DNA of 64,000 nucleotides from NCBI GenBank assembly GCA_023653785.1, contig JAMKCH010084891.1:53262-117261 (forward strand), in the 5' to 3' direction. The translations under genes were made by a program, and so were the position numbers. Shown piece after piece: positions 9,879-20,522 of the stretch (positions are counted from its first letter, which is position 1; the number at the start of each line of letters is the position of its first letter). This DNA comes from Ophioderma brevispina (taxonomy: Eukaryota > Echinodermata > Ophiuroidea > Amphilepidida > Ophiodermatidae). Below the pieces are notes generated by a model that was not told the DNA's origin, searched no databases, and saw only the letters and a list, made by a program, of their open reading frames with translations.

Positions 9879-11488
9879 TTAAATATGTGAAATTGTTATG
9901 TCATCTACAGAAACATCATCATCCAGAGGTAGTGGCATCATATTTTGTCTCGACCATATTGCACATCCTCTGACCCATTTGCCATGTTTGCATTTGCGCC
10001 AAAAGACACATATTGCTGCTGTTATTGCTATGGCAACAGTTATGCTCAGACATCCACTTGTGATGGCCACAGCTTTGTTAGCGTTACTTGAAGGAGAGGG
10101 CGGACTACATGTCAGGTTTGATAAAGGAATACTAAAAATTGGAGTCCCTGCCAACTGCGGTGGATTCAGGCACTGAGGGTAATGTGTACTGATGTTGAAA
10201 ACTCTTCCAATTTGAGATGCGGTGTACAATCTACTGGTGCTTCTAAGGAAGCCCTTAAGATGACAGTCGCAGGCCCATGGGTTGTTGTGCAAATCGATAC
10301 GCAGACTGGTCGAAAATGGAATTGAATCAAAAATGTCAGCTGGAAGAGATCTCAACTCGTTGTCCGACAGATCTAAGATTTTGATTTTGTCAGATTAAAA
10401 AATACTCCCGAATTGAGTTTAGACAGTTTAGTCTTGCTGATTTCAAGTAGGGAGAGTTGGCTGCTATTGGGAAAGATATCTGCTCTGAGCTCTGCAATGG
10501 AATTTTCAGAAAGTTTTAAGAGCTGCAATTCTGGCGTGTCGTGGAAACAGTACTGTGGAATATTAACGAGGTGGTAGTTTTTGTCCAAAGTGACTTCCAG
10601 TAGATTGGGCAAGTATTGAAAAGCACCTGGATGAATGAATTCCAGTTGTGCATTAGACATGTACAGGACACGTAATTGTGGAATGGCTTTAAAAGCGACT
10701 GTAGGCACGGCGAATAGCGGATTGTTGTCCAGATTGAGCACACGCAGTTTATGCAAACCAGCAAATGTTGCCTGCTTCAGCTCTTCTGCATATATTTGGT
10801 TGCCATCGAGATCAAGCTTCTCCAAGTTGTAAAGTTGACTGAATGTCTCATCACCAATGTATCGAAGACCCTGATTATTTTCCATGCTAAGATGTGTCAA
10901 CTTGTGAAGGCCACTGAATGACTCATAACCTGTCAGTTCTGAGATGCTGTTATGTCGGAGGTAAAGACTCTTAAGGTTACCTAGTCCTTGGAATGCATTT
11001 GGTGGGATGGTCATAAGAGAATTTTCACTTAGACTCATCCAGCTTAGATTATCTAAACCTTCAAACTGTCTTGGAGACAACTGCTGTAAATTATTATCTG
11101 TAAGGTAGAGAATTCTTACATTTACTAGTCCATGAAAAGCTTTTGGGTCAATGAAGTTAATGTTGTTAGACCTTAGTTGAAGTGATTCTAAAGCTGGCAG
11201 TCCGTGAAAGGCATAGGCTCCAATGACCTCCAAGTTACCGTAATGTAACTGTAATTCTTCTAAAGCATGCAAGTTATGTAAAACGAAGGTATTGCTTGGG
11301 AGATTGGTGAACAGGTGTCCTCTAAATGAGAGGACGATGGTGCTCTCTGGGATGTCTTCAGGAATGATGGCTGAATCTGGACACAACACTGATCGACCAC
11401 TACAGTGACACAGATTTGGACATGCTGAGACTCGACTGATCAGGACCAGCAAGTTGATGGTGTATTGTGTTATCGTGGTGATTTTCAT
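9879..11488 (-). CDS. Leucine-rich-repeat type I transmembrane protein (one apparent frameshift)
   Basis: A single-exon gene for a protein of about 536 residues if one missing base is allowed. ATG at 11488 gives a 22-residue signal peptide ending VSA before CPNLCHC. An open reading frame continues 5' to 11530 but has no ATG there. Order: LRRNT cap (Cys 23, 27, 29, 36); about 14 LRRs of 24-25 residues (LxxLxLxxN) over roughly residues 45-400; LRRCT cap (NPWACDC then two Cys, about 403-461); one membrane helix (about 473-497) followed by basic RKCKHGK; a 39-residue tail with an acidic PLPLDDDVSVDD stretch. NxS/T glycosylation sites occur in the ectodomain. The architecture fits a cell-surface receptor or adhesion protein of the LRRTM/LRRN/slit-like kind. 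The exact orthologue is not recognised, and the tail has no TIR or kinase domain. The frame changes by one base at about 10376-10395, inside LRR 14, with both sides clearly coding. Confidence 0.9.
10376..10395 (-). other. Frameshift site within LRR gene
   Basis: Read on the minus strand, the upstream frame runs through GVFFNLTK and meets TAG four codons later. The downstream frame, beginning ILDLSDNEL, is one base out of register and continues LRR 14 into the LRRCT cap without loss of consensus. One extra base in the short A run would restore it. No intron boundaries fit here. A sequencing or assembly indel is the simplest explanation; a recent null allele is the alternative. Confidence 0.85.
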
Positions 11489-11808
11489 TGTCCTTCTTGA
11501 TGCAATCTGGAGCCTGGGCAATGATGACAAGCAGACTAGTCAACCTGACGATAAGTTGTAATCACTTAAAGAAACTTGGTGATCTGTAGAAGTATTCCTG
11601 AGATGGTTAAAGTTCCCACTGATTATATCAAGTTCTGTTCTGCAGGCAGATTGATAGCAAGGTGCAGTCACCTGAATAATCTCATTTGTTTGGCGTTAAT
11701 TGGCGACGTTTCACGTAATTTGTACAATGGTTGCATCTATTTTTAGAATGACCTTCCTTTATTTAACAGAATTGCTAGGTTTCCATGTCACAGACTGCCT
11801 TCTAGGTC

Positions 11809-11890
11809 AGGGATGTCTTGGCCAGGTATGCTTCTAGGTCAGGGGTATGCCTTCTAGGTCAGGGGTATGCCTTCTAGGTCAGGTATGCCT
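11809..11890. repeat. About 22 bp minisatellite 5' of LRR gene
   Basis: Four to five imperfect copies of a unit containing GCCTTCTAGGTCAGGGGTAT lie about 320 bp upstream of the LRR start codon. The two central copies are identical; the outer ones carry deletions and substitutions (for example TTGGCCAGG). Confidence 0.85.
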
Positions 11891-12159
11891 TTTGTTTATA
11901 GTTCTATTAGAATGAGAACCACAGGTTGGCTTTAATTCCTGCAGAAAAAAAATAGAAAGAAAAGAAATATAAGTACAATACATTAGCAATCATTAATCTT
12001 GACCTCTTTATTTAATTTAGGAGAAATAACTTAATGAAAAGCAAAAATGAATAAGATTATTTAAACCTCAGAGTTTGCTTGCCCTTAGCAGCAAGTAACA
12101 AGGCAAGGCTGGATAGAGCAATTAGCCCCAAAATTATTTTGCATAACACTCCAGAAATA

Positions 12160-12513
12160 TTAAAGGTGCAACAAGAGATTTTTAGACACCCAAATATTTG
12201 TGTCATAATAGTAATTTCATATAGATTAGACCCGCAATAGACTTCTTACCTTGTATTTGGCTACAGAAATGTCTTAAAAAAGAGAAAAAGGTGATTTTGA
12301 TTTTGCTTATATTTCAAAGAAAACATAGGTTGGATTTCATTTGCTCCTATACAAAATTAGAAATTTCACAATTTTTGTACCAAAGAAACATTTGTCGGCT
12401 TAATCCTTTCAGATGCGGATATTTTTGATGGAAAGCTTTACATCAGGGCAAAAATCAGTACTTTCTATTTTTTAGGGACACCTGATATGTGAAACCTCTT
12501 GTTGCACCTTTAA
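12160..12513. mobile_element. F1 MITE, copy 2
   Basis: Inverted ends TTAAAGGTGCAACAAGAGAT and CTCTTGTTGCACCTTTAA. The interior contains CTCCTATACAAAATTAGAAA, shared with the other copies. It lies 5' of the LRR gene. Confidence 0.9.
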
Positions 12514-13870
12514 AGGTCCATGGCCCGATTGCTAATAGCAATGATTTTACTTAAATAATCAAAATATTGGTGTTTGAAGAAAGTTACAATTTTTCAGTGC
12601 CTTTAGAGATGGTGTCCTGAATGTTTGATGGAACCTCATTTGGGAAGCCTTCTTTAAAAAAAAAATGGCTAGCAGAGATGTAACTTTTCCGGAAATTTCT
12701 GGAATTCCGGATTTTTGGCCATAAATAAATCTGGAAATGTAAAAAAAAATTACCTTGCCATTTTGTTTCAATTTCTGAGATCAAATTGTTAATGATAAAG
12801 GTAGAACTGCATCAAAAACCAAGTTTTAAATACCAATTTATTTTGGAGAAGGGGGTCTCTTGTACCTTAAAATCGCCTAAAAATATGTTCCGCGGAGCTC
12901 CACCGGATGGTACGATATGCTAAAATTTTACCTTGCCGTCGGTTCAAATTTTGGATTTTCAGGAAATGGGACTACTACTCTGTTACATCTCTGGACTAGA
13001 CTTGTTTGGATTAATTAAATGCATTTTTCATGCTGGTTCTGAATATGCCCATTGCTCAGGAAAACAAACCATGGCAAACATTGATCTTTGAGCAACTGTA
13101 GTCGTTTGCCATGCAAAGGATTAAGAACAACAGCAAAGAAAAAAAATAGCTTACTACATTTTGCAAAATGAAACAAGAGGCTCACTGCACACATAGGATT
13201 ATACCTTGATGCATAATGGAATGAGGGCATGGGGATATTTCCCCCCTCCCCCATTTTTTCTTGCTCCCCTCCCCTCCTGCCGAAAGAAAAATGAGAAATT
13301 TTTGGCAAAAATCAGCGATTTAGGGCCAAAAATCTCCCAATTTTTTATAATTTGCTTCCCTAGAATTTCAGTGGGCAGTGGGCCCTTTCACATTTGGTTT
13401 CACAAAAATACAGAAAGCAAAATATCTAGCTTTACTGTATATAGTTTTTGGGATGAAATTCAAACCCACAGAGAAATATGGCTAGAATTCAAAAGAAAAT
13501 GAAATTAATAAATGGCAATTTACTTTAGCCTCATAACAGATTTGAAAAACACTTGTATGCATTCATGCAATGGTACATGCACCCCATGTGCACTCACACA
13601 TGTCAGAATACTGACCCATTCAAATTCCACATTAACCCAAACTTAATTTGAAAAACAAATATTTTGTCTTAGTAGTTGGCCTGTTTATTTCATTTTCTCC
13701 CTGATCACAACAGAGCACTGCATGCAAACATGTGGGAAACTCATTTCATGTGCTGTTAAGCATCCATATAAACAAACACGCATGTAACAGATGTCATCAG
13801 CGATTTGTGGTACAGGATCACAATTAAGTGGCACAACCTCATTAAGTATAGCTGTGCTTTCCTGGCTATA
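12514..13870. other. Spacer without recognised gene
   Basis: AT-rich with C-rich runs near 13243. Short open frames have no recognisable domain or splice context. Confidence 0.4.
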
Positions 13871-14017
13871 CTGTTTGTCAAAATCCCTTGGACATGACCT
13901 ACGCACGCGTATCTCATTGGGTGAACTGCGCTTACATGCAATCCAACAGCGCGTCGTATTGGCGGGAAAGCGGGCGTACATAGTTACATGTCCAAGGGAT
14001 TTTGACAAATACTATAA
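13868..14017. mobile_element. Short inverted-repeat element
   Basis: Perfect 23 bp arms at 13874-13896 and 13987-14009 (TTTGTCAAAATCCCTTGGAC plus ATG and its complement), extended imperfectly outward (CTATACTG / ATACTATA). The centre is CG-rich, unlike its surroundings. Confidence 0.85.
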
Positions 14018-15662
14018 GTGTAGAGATTTTTCTGTTACTTGCTTTACCAGCTCATATTGTGTGGCAGTAATGTAGTCTGTGGTATTGTAGTCCATAGATA
14101 TATGGTGCAAGTCTCTCTCCACTCTTAACATTGAGTGTACAAGTTTTTTTCATTTAATTCCAAGGAAGATAGACTAAAAATATTAATAAGGGATGCCCCA
14201 TTAGATTTCAAGGGGGGCTAGGGAGTTTTTGAAAAAGGATTTTGTCACAGCATGTGACCAAAAAAAATATTTTGCTGCACCACACACTGTGAAAAAAATA
14301 TTTTGCTCCACCACACACTGTGAAAAAAAAATTGATGAATATCACGGTAGAAGTAAAAAAATTGACACTTTCTATTGTTCAAATTAACTTCCAATATATC
14401 TGAAAATATTGCATCAATTCGTGTTATTTTGAAAAGCATTTTTCAAATTTCTTCTGGTTCTGAGGGTGACACCCCCTCAGACTCCCCCATGTGCCTTTGT
14501 GCAGATTAGCTCCCACCATAAATGCACTCTTCACTAAATGTTGACCCCCCCAGGTGATATGGTGATGTTTCTGTGCACTACCTTCCAAGTGGAGAACTCT
14601 TAAGTTTCCTTCTTGGTGACTAGTGTTATGACGTCTCGTAGACGTCTAAGGTCAGAAATACCTTTCAAACACAAATAAATGAGCCTTGTGCACAAATGAT
14701 CTAAATTATATATAATAAACAGTTTTAAAGACCTTTACTTGATTTGGTTCAAGAATTTGGTATGTCCCCCCAAAACAAAATCAAATATTATTAATTACAC
14801 AATTTAAGATTATACTTATACCGAGTCCTAGTATCCTATGTTGAAGGCGCTTGCCAGTTCACCGATGATATGTTACTCATAGCGAAGAATCCAAAATGAC
14901 AGTATGCAAGTTCAATAATTAACTCTTCAGGTTAGTTATATTCAATGGGAAGCTTTCAGTCCTGAGATAACTTTTTCCAGCAGATTCAAGGACGACAAGG
15001 TTAAATTAAGTCCCTCGCCGACATATCCACAGTATATCAGTCCAAGATATCAACAACGATCTTCATTTGTCAACAATTAATTGGAATTCCATTTTGATTC
15101 CCAGCAATTTCAGCTTCAAAGACGACAGTAGAATAATGACAGCAACTCTGCTCACACGGAATTTTATCTTGGACACTAGGTAATTTACATGTCTGCTCCT
15201 TAATGAAGAGTAAAACTAGCTATCTTCTAGCTACTTGTTAGTAGTGGATGCTGGCAGAGAGTCCTTCCAGTGATAGTATTTAACTACTCACAGATAGATT
15301 CCCCTTTCTAACAATAATCATTACATCATTCTCATGCATAAACATAACCTTACACTAGCTGACCAATCGGAATTCATCACCCGAATTACATCACTTCATA
15401 TACATAACTCTATGGGGGAATTCCCAGATCTTGCAATGTTTTGATCTGAAAACATAAACAAGTTTCTAAGTTTAGCATCCTTGGGGAATTCCCCACTTCC
15501 CCTATTGTGCAATCTAAACAGGTGCACTTAGCAAAACAACTCTTGGGAATCCCCGTTTCTCTCTTTTATAGTAAACAAAGTGCTTTTCCCGTGAGAAATC
15601 TTTTCTCAAATAAAATTGAGAAAATAATATTTTTAAAAGTTTAATCAGAAAAATGGAGGTCA

Positions 15663-15955
15663 TATAACACTAGCAAGTACACACTGCTGCAACCCATATT
15701 GCAGCATCCTTCAAAACTTCCATAAATGAAGTAGATCTGGATTTTTTTTTACCTATTTGTGTCAAGAAATAATTTGCTTCAAAACATCAACCTGAAATGG
15801 TATGTGTCTTATAAGAGTTTCTTAAAAGAATACACACCATTTCAAAAATTGGCAAGCTTTTAACAGGCCCCCAAAATCACAACAATTGCAATTAAATGGC
15901 AAAAAAAAAACAGCCGAAAAAAAGATTGTTGCCGGGGGAGGGGAGGGGAGAAAAA
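15663..15955. repeat. First copy of a 300 bp duplicated segment
   Basis: Starts TATAACACTAGCAAGTACAC and runs to the G-rich block GGGGAGGGGAGGGGAG. Repeated almost exactly 456 bp downstream. Confidence 0.92.
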
Positions 15956-15973
15956 AAAAAGTTTTGCTGCCAG

Positions 15974-16100
15974 TTAAAGACACTATCAGTGATTTGATAA
16001 ATATTTGAAATTTGCAGGAATAGCTTCAAAGTGAAGGATAAGTCTGTAGAATTCTCATAAGTTACCTTTTCCAACTGAAGAATTGACAGAAAAGGAAGAA
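15974..16100. mobile_element. F2 MITE, 5' fragment
   Basis: Starts TTAAAGACACTATCAGTGAT and matches the first about 125 bp of the element at 3504. It then breaks off in a poly-A run (16097-16118), after which a duplicated flank begins. Confidence 0.8.
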
Positions 16101-16118
16101 AAAAAAAAAAAAAAAAAA

Positions 16119-16412
16119 TATAACACTAGCAAGTACACACTGCTGCAACCCATATTGCAGCATCCTTCAAAACTTCCATAAATGAAGTAGATCTGGATTT
16201 TTTTTTACCTATTTGTGTCAAGAAATAATTTGCTTCAAAACATCAACCTGAAATGGTATGTGTCTTATAAGAGTTTCTTAAAAGAATACACACCATTTCA
16301 AAAATTGGCAAGCTTTTAACGTCCCCCAAATCAACAACAATTGCACTTAATGGCACAAAAAAAAAACACCGAAAAAAAGATTGTTGCGGGGGGAGGGGAG
16401 GGGAGGGGAGGA
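16119..16412. repeat. Second copy of the 300 bp duplicated segment
   Basis: The same start, and the first about 200 bp are essentially identical to 15663. The final about 90 bp diverge with small indels. The join with the preceding F2 fragment lies in a poly-A run, so tandem slippage or misassembly is possible. Confidence 0.92.
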
Positions 16413-16789
16413 AAAAAAATTTTTTTAATTTTTTTAATTTTTTTATGAAAACAAAAATTTGTCACATCAAGAGTGAAAAGAAAAAATTGGCAAATGAAGG
16501 GTTGTAAAAAGACATGTCGGGATCGCACTCAAAAAAAAATTGGTCATGACCCCAACTTACTACCCCCCTGAAAATCTAATGGTGCGTCCCTAATGAATAG
16601 GTATCCCATATGAGGCGATCATTTAACTTGTGGTCGCTGCCTCCACACATATGCACATGCAGGTAAACATTGCAAGATTTGAACTGTAGGTAATATTTTT
16701 ACCACTTAATGAGTCTACGTGCAAAGCCATTTTAATTTGACTGTCTGGCTCAATCAAATAAAATGTATTCGTGTCATATTTAATCAAAT

Positions 16790-17145
16790 TGGGATATGAC
16801 TAGTAAATCTAAGCCAAGATATATATGAACCTGGAACAAATTGCAACAGAATGTTTATTGGTTTAATATTGTTACCATACCCCCTCCGAACATTATATCC
16901 AAAATCGGCCAAAATCAGACACTGGGAAGTGGGGCTAATTAAGCATAATCCAAAATGGCCGCCAAAGGCACTTGTTGATGCCCTGTGACTCCTAATGGTT
17001 GGTTTTAGACACCACAAATATGTTTTAGTAGATACACATATGACCCCAAAGACTCAAATAAGCTTGTTAAAAAACGCACTATGACGTGTCTATGACGTTA
17101 ACCACACAATTATGACGTAATATATGTATGTTACGTCATCGGGAG
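16790..17145 (-). repeat. R10 dispersed repeat with TGACGT motifs, copy 1
   Basis: In reverse it matches 21160-21440: CGGCCATTTTGGATT, GATTTTGGCCGATTTTGGAT. The 17080-17140 end holds four TGACGT/ACGTCA words. No coding. Confidence 0.7.
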
Positions 17146-17224
17146 CCTAGTACTTAGAAAAGCAGCTTGTTCCATGTTGTACACATCATGCCACATAAAC
17201 GCACAGGATCACGGTATTGGATCA

Positions 17225-17440
17225 CTTGGGTGCGATCTACATGGAGGGGAGTCTTGTTATGTGGATCTACTGTGGTCGGGTCGGATCTACTGTAGGGAGG
17301 TGGATCTATGTAGGCGGATCTATAGGGCGGGGATCTAATGTTGGGCGGAATCTACTGCAAGGTGGAATATACTGTGGGAGATATATCAGGGAAGATCACT
17401 GTGAACGGAAATCTACTAAGGACAGTGGGATCTATATACT
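17225..17440. repeat. GGATCTACTG minisatellite, degenerate
   Basis: About nine to ten variants of GGATCTACTGTNGGNGG at 15-25 bp spacing. Repeat-encoded peptide runs here are not a gene. Confidence 0.8.
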
Positions 17441-18000
17441 TTATCGGCTTGAAACCACAGACCTGACCTATATTGAATGATTGCCGGAAAAGATACAAAA
17501 ATCAAAGCATTGAGAAAATATAAAGGAAACACTCATTCAGTGAATTGAACTGGTGTATTGTTGTTGTAGTGGAACAAAGCGGAATCCCAATTGCTTTGTA
17601 CATACCCAAGCGCTATTTGGGAGAGTTCTTGAAAAAATATTCCGATACTAAGTAGGGCTGGTATCGGCAGGCATTTTCATTGTCAACAAACTCAACAAAA
17701 GCGAACGACTGACATCGACACTGGACAACCAGTGCTGCGAAGTTAGCTTTAGGCCTATGGGGAATTAAAACCTGTTCCGGCTATGTAAATGTAGCGTCAC
17801 CTTTTAACCATTTTATGGACAGTTGTGCATTAAAATCATTATGAAAACGTTGTGGAGATTCTAAGACTTTGCAACGAAATAGACATGGCAGGTAGGCTAG
17901 GCTACTGAAACCAGATAAACATAAATATGGCCAGGCGTCTTGAAGTGGGGGCTGTCAGTGCGTTTCGTCTGCAATTTCCAGTACACGCATCATTGGTAGC

Positions 18001-18363
18001 TTAAAGGCCGAACTCAGAGATTTCCCGTGAGGGCGCACTCAAATTTCAAAACAAATCGTTGTTTGGAATACGTATAATGCTTGTCACATATAATATTCAC
18101 TATGTGAAATAAAACTAGCTCAAATCGAAGTTTGTCATATAGAAAATCACAACCTTGTTATAAAATTCCGGATCAGGAAATTTTGTTACACACGGATCCT
18201 ATGACACTGTATACTATAGATAAATGTTGACTCCATGAAAAAGAAAACATCTATTCATCTCTAACTTGGAATTAAGCATTTTAGTGGGTGTCTTTTTATA
18301 GTGTCTGTATTGTTTAATTGATAGGCAAAAATATTATTGTCGAAAGCTCTGAGTCAGCTTTAT
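18001..18363. mobile_element. F3 MITE, copy 1
   Basis: Ends TTAAAGGCCGAACTCAGAGA and GCTCTGAGTCAGCTTTAT form terminal inverted repeats. An inner GTGAGGGCGC block and TTATAAAATTCCGGATC are shared with the copies at 33593 and 34283. Confidence 0.87.
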
Positions 18364-19526
18364 ACCTTTATAACTTCCAAAATATGCATACTAAGCATAT
18401 AAAATAAACATATTCGGAAAGGAAATGTCCAAATCTTTTGCATATTTATCAAAAGTGCGAGTAGGGCTAGGGCTAGTCTTAAGCAGTTATTGATAAAAAT
18501 CCCATGAAAAAGTAGACAAAAAGTGGTATGTCTTATGATTTGGGGGGGCAACTGATGGTAACGCCCAATGGCATCAAAAATAGCATATATTGCATAAAGT
18601 TCTTAAGACTGTCTTAAAGATGTTTGCAAGTAGCTTCTGTGAAGGACAATCAAGTATTTGCAAAGTAAATCCAATAAACTATCATAAAATGTAAACATTA
18701 ATAGGGTATAAACCTTTGTGAAAATTGTTTTAATGTATGACAAGTATGAATTTACAGTGTCGCATGCTCAAATTGGCAGCTCACATGTTTAAAGCATCAA
18801 CAAGTCATATGGATTTAAAGAGAATACCCCATGGGTTAATCTAAACCTTTCTTTAAAAGTAAAACCTTCATGTCAGGATTTTTTGAATTTATTGTATGAT
18901 AATCATACGTCTCAAATAATCTAATTTGCAGTACAGTAGGAGTGGACATGTATCATTGTTCGAGTATAGCGCTTGTTCTCATTCCTCCACTCTGGTTCTC
19001 ACTTGATTAATAAGAAACTTTAATTAGTATTTAATCAAGAACATTCATTTTGGTGAATTTAAGGAATATTTAAATCGGTAATGTAGAAGAAATTTTTAAA
19101 ATAGGACAGATTCAAAAAATGTCTTGTACTGTGGTTTAAAAACACCGAAAACCCATTTGTCACTATAAATTTGCAACGTTACTGTGCTCCCATTCCACTG
19201 CATTCATTCCAGCATGTCTATTAATTAATGAGCTTCCTTAAAATGTTAGGTCCATTTTAATTAGGCATTGAACTGGAGGTAATCTGCAATTAATTAGTTG
19301 AAGTTGTTTATCTGATTGGAAGTATAAAGAAAACAGAATGGGATGAAATAAAATTGTTTTCTAATATTGTAGGTTTATCGTGTCCATTGTATACTCAATC
19401 CCAACTGTTAATAATCACTTTTATTTTATTACATTTCTCACAAACAATATTTATGGTCTCGAATTAAAGGGCAAGCAGGTAATTAGGTTAATCATAAATA
19501 TAATTCAAATTAATTATGATTTGTTA
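18364..19526. other. AT-rich spacer
   Basis: No gene, repeat pair or RNA feature recognised between the F3 MITE and the purine-rich element. Confidence 0.4.
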
Positions 19527-20522
19527 CAGTGGCGGATCTGGGGGGCAAAAAAGGGGGAGCTTGACCCCCGGGTGGCCAAAGGCGCCAAAAGAAGTAAAAG
19601 AGAAAAAAGAGGAAGGGAGACGAAAAGGGAAAGGAAAGGGGGAAGAAGGAAAGGAAAGAAGAAACGGGAAACGAAAAAGAAAATTAGAGATGAAGAGAGG
19701 GAAAGGAAAAGAAAATGAAAAGGCGGAAGGGACAATTAAAGGGGAAGAGATAGAAAAGCTTAAGTGGGAAACGAAGAATCGGTAAAGGGAAGCTAAGAAG
19801 ATATAAAATTGGGTGAAAAGGTGCAACAAAATGAGAAAAGATTTAACGTATAAAAATAATAAAAGGGACAATAAGAAAAAATAATAAAAAAAGGACAATA
19901 CAAAAAGCAAAAATAAAAGCAGAGAATAGAAGGGGTGGTGAATATAAATTGGAAGGAAAAAGGGAACTAAGGAAACAAAAAAGGTGTGCAGCAAAAAATG
20001 AGAAGAGAAAGAAAAGAAAAACGGATATAAATGCTAAAAGAGAAAGGGGCGCAAAAAAAAAAGTTGAGGAAAAGTTATAAAAGACTTAAAGGGGCGCTAA
20101 AATAACAAGGATGGGGAGTTGTTGTCGTTAAACGAAAAATAAAGGGCGTCAAAACTGAAAAAAAGGGTTGAAAATAGTTTAAAGGAAAACGGACCGCAAC
20201 GAATTAGCAAAAGGCACATGGGTTTAAAGAGGAATTATAAGGGGTGCAAAACAGGAAAAACAAAAGGAAAAGGGCTGAAAAATACGGAAAGGGGCGAGGG
20301 AAAAAACCGTCGGTTGATTTAATAAAACTAGATTGTTGGGAAATTTGAACTCATGTTATTAAAAAATTTGTCGGATTGGATGCGCTCGCCATAAAACTTT
20401 ATTATAATGTGTTATGCACATTCAAGAGAAGATGTGGAATGGGCTGCCATTTTCAATTTCCAAGGGGCGCCAAAAGTCATGTCAGTGTGCCCCCGGAGGT
20501 ATGTCATCATGGATACGCTCTG
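19527..20522. mobile_element. hAT-like element with purine-only interior
   Basis: The left end CAGTGGCGGATCTGGGGGGC and the right end GGATACGCTCTG are imperfect inverted repeats of the CAGNG type. Between about 19540 and 20310 the plus strand is almost entirely A and G, with few pyrimidines. The flanking 8 bp (ATTTGTTA / TGGTAAGA) do not match, so the ends are less sure than for the element at 56079. Confidence 0.55.

Larger units (their letters stand above)
14190..16590. mobile_element. 2.4 kb composite element with hAT-like ends
   Basis: The left end GGGATGCCCCATTAGATTTC and the right end GAAAATCTAATGGTGCGTCC (then C) are inverted repeats of about 30 bp, both continuing into a G-run block. 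Flanks TAATAA and TAATGA may be a decayed target duplication. The interior has no transposase frame. It holds a 33 bp doublet (TATTTTGCTGCACCACACAC at about 14266), a unique block (14600-15600), and the duplicated segment at 15663/16119. hAT assignment is inference from end structure. Confidence 0.65.

Noticed and set aside
19516..19994. Long lysine/arginine/glutamate-rich and complementary phenylalanine/serine-rich open frames
   Set aside because: They are by-products of the purine-only tract and have no domain, conserved start or splice context.
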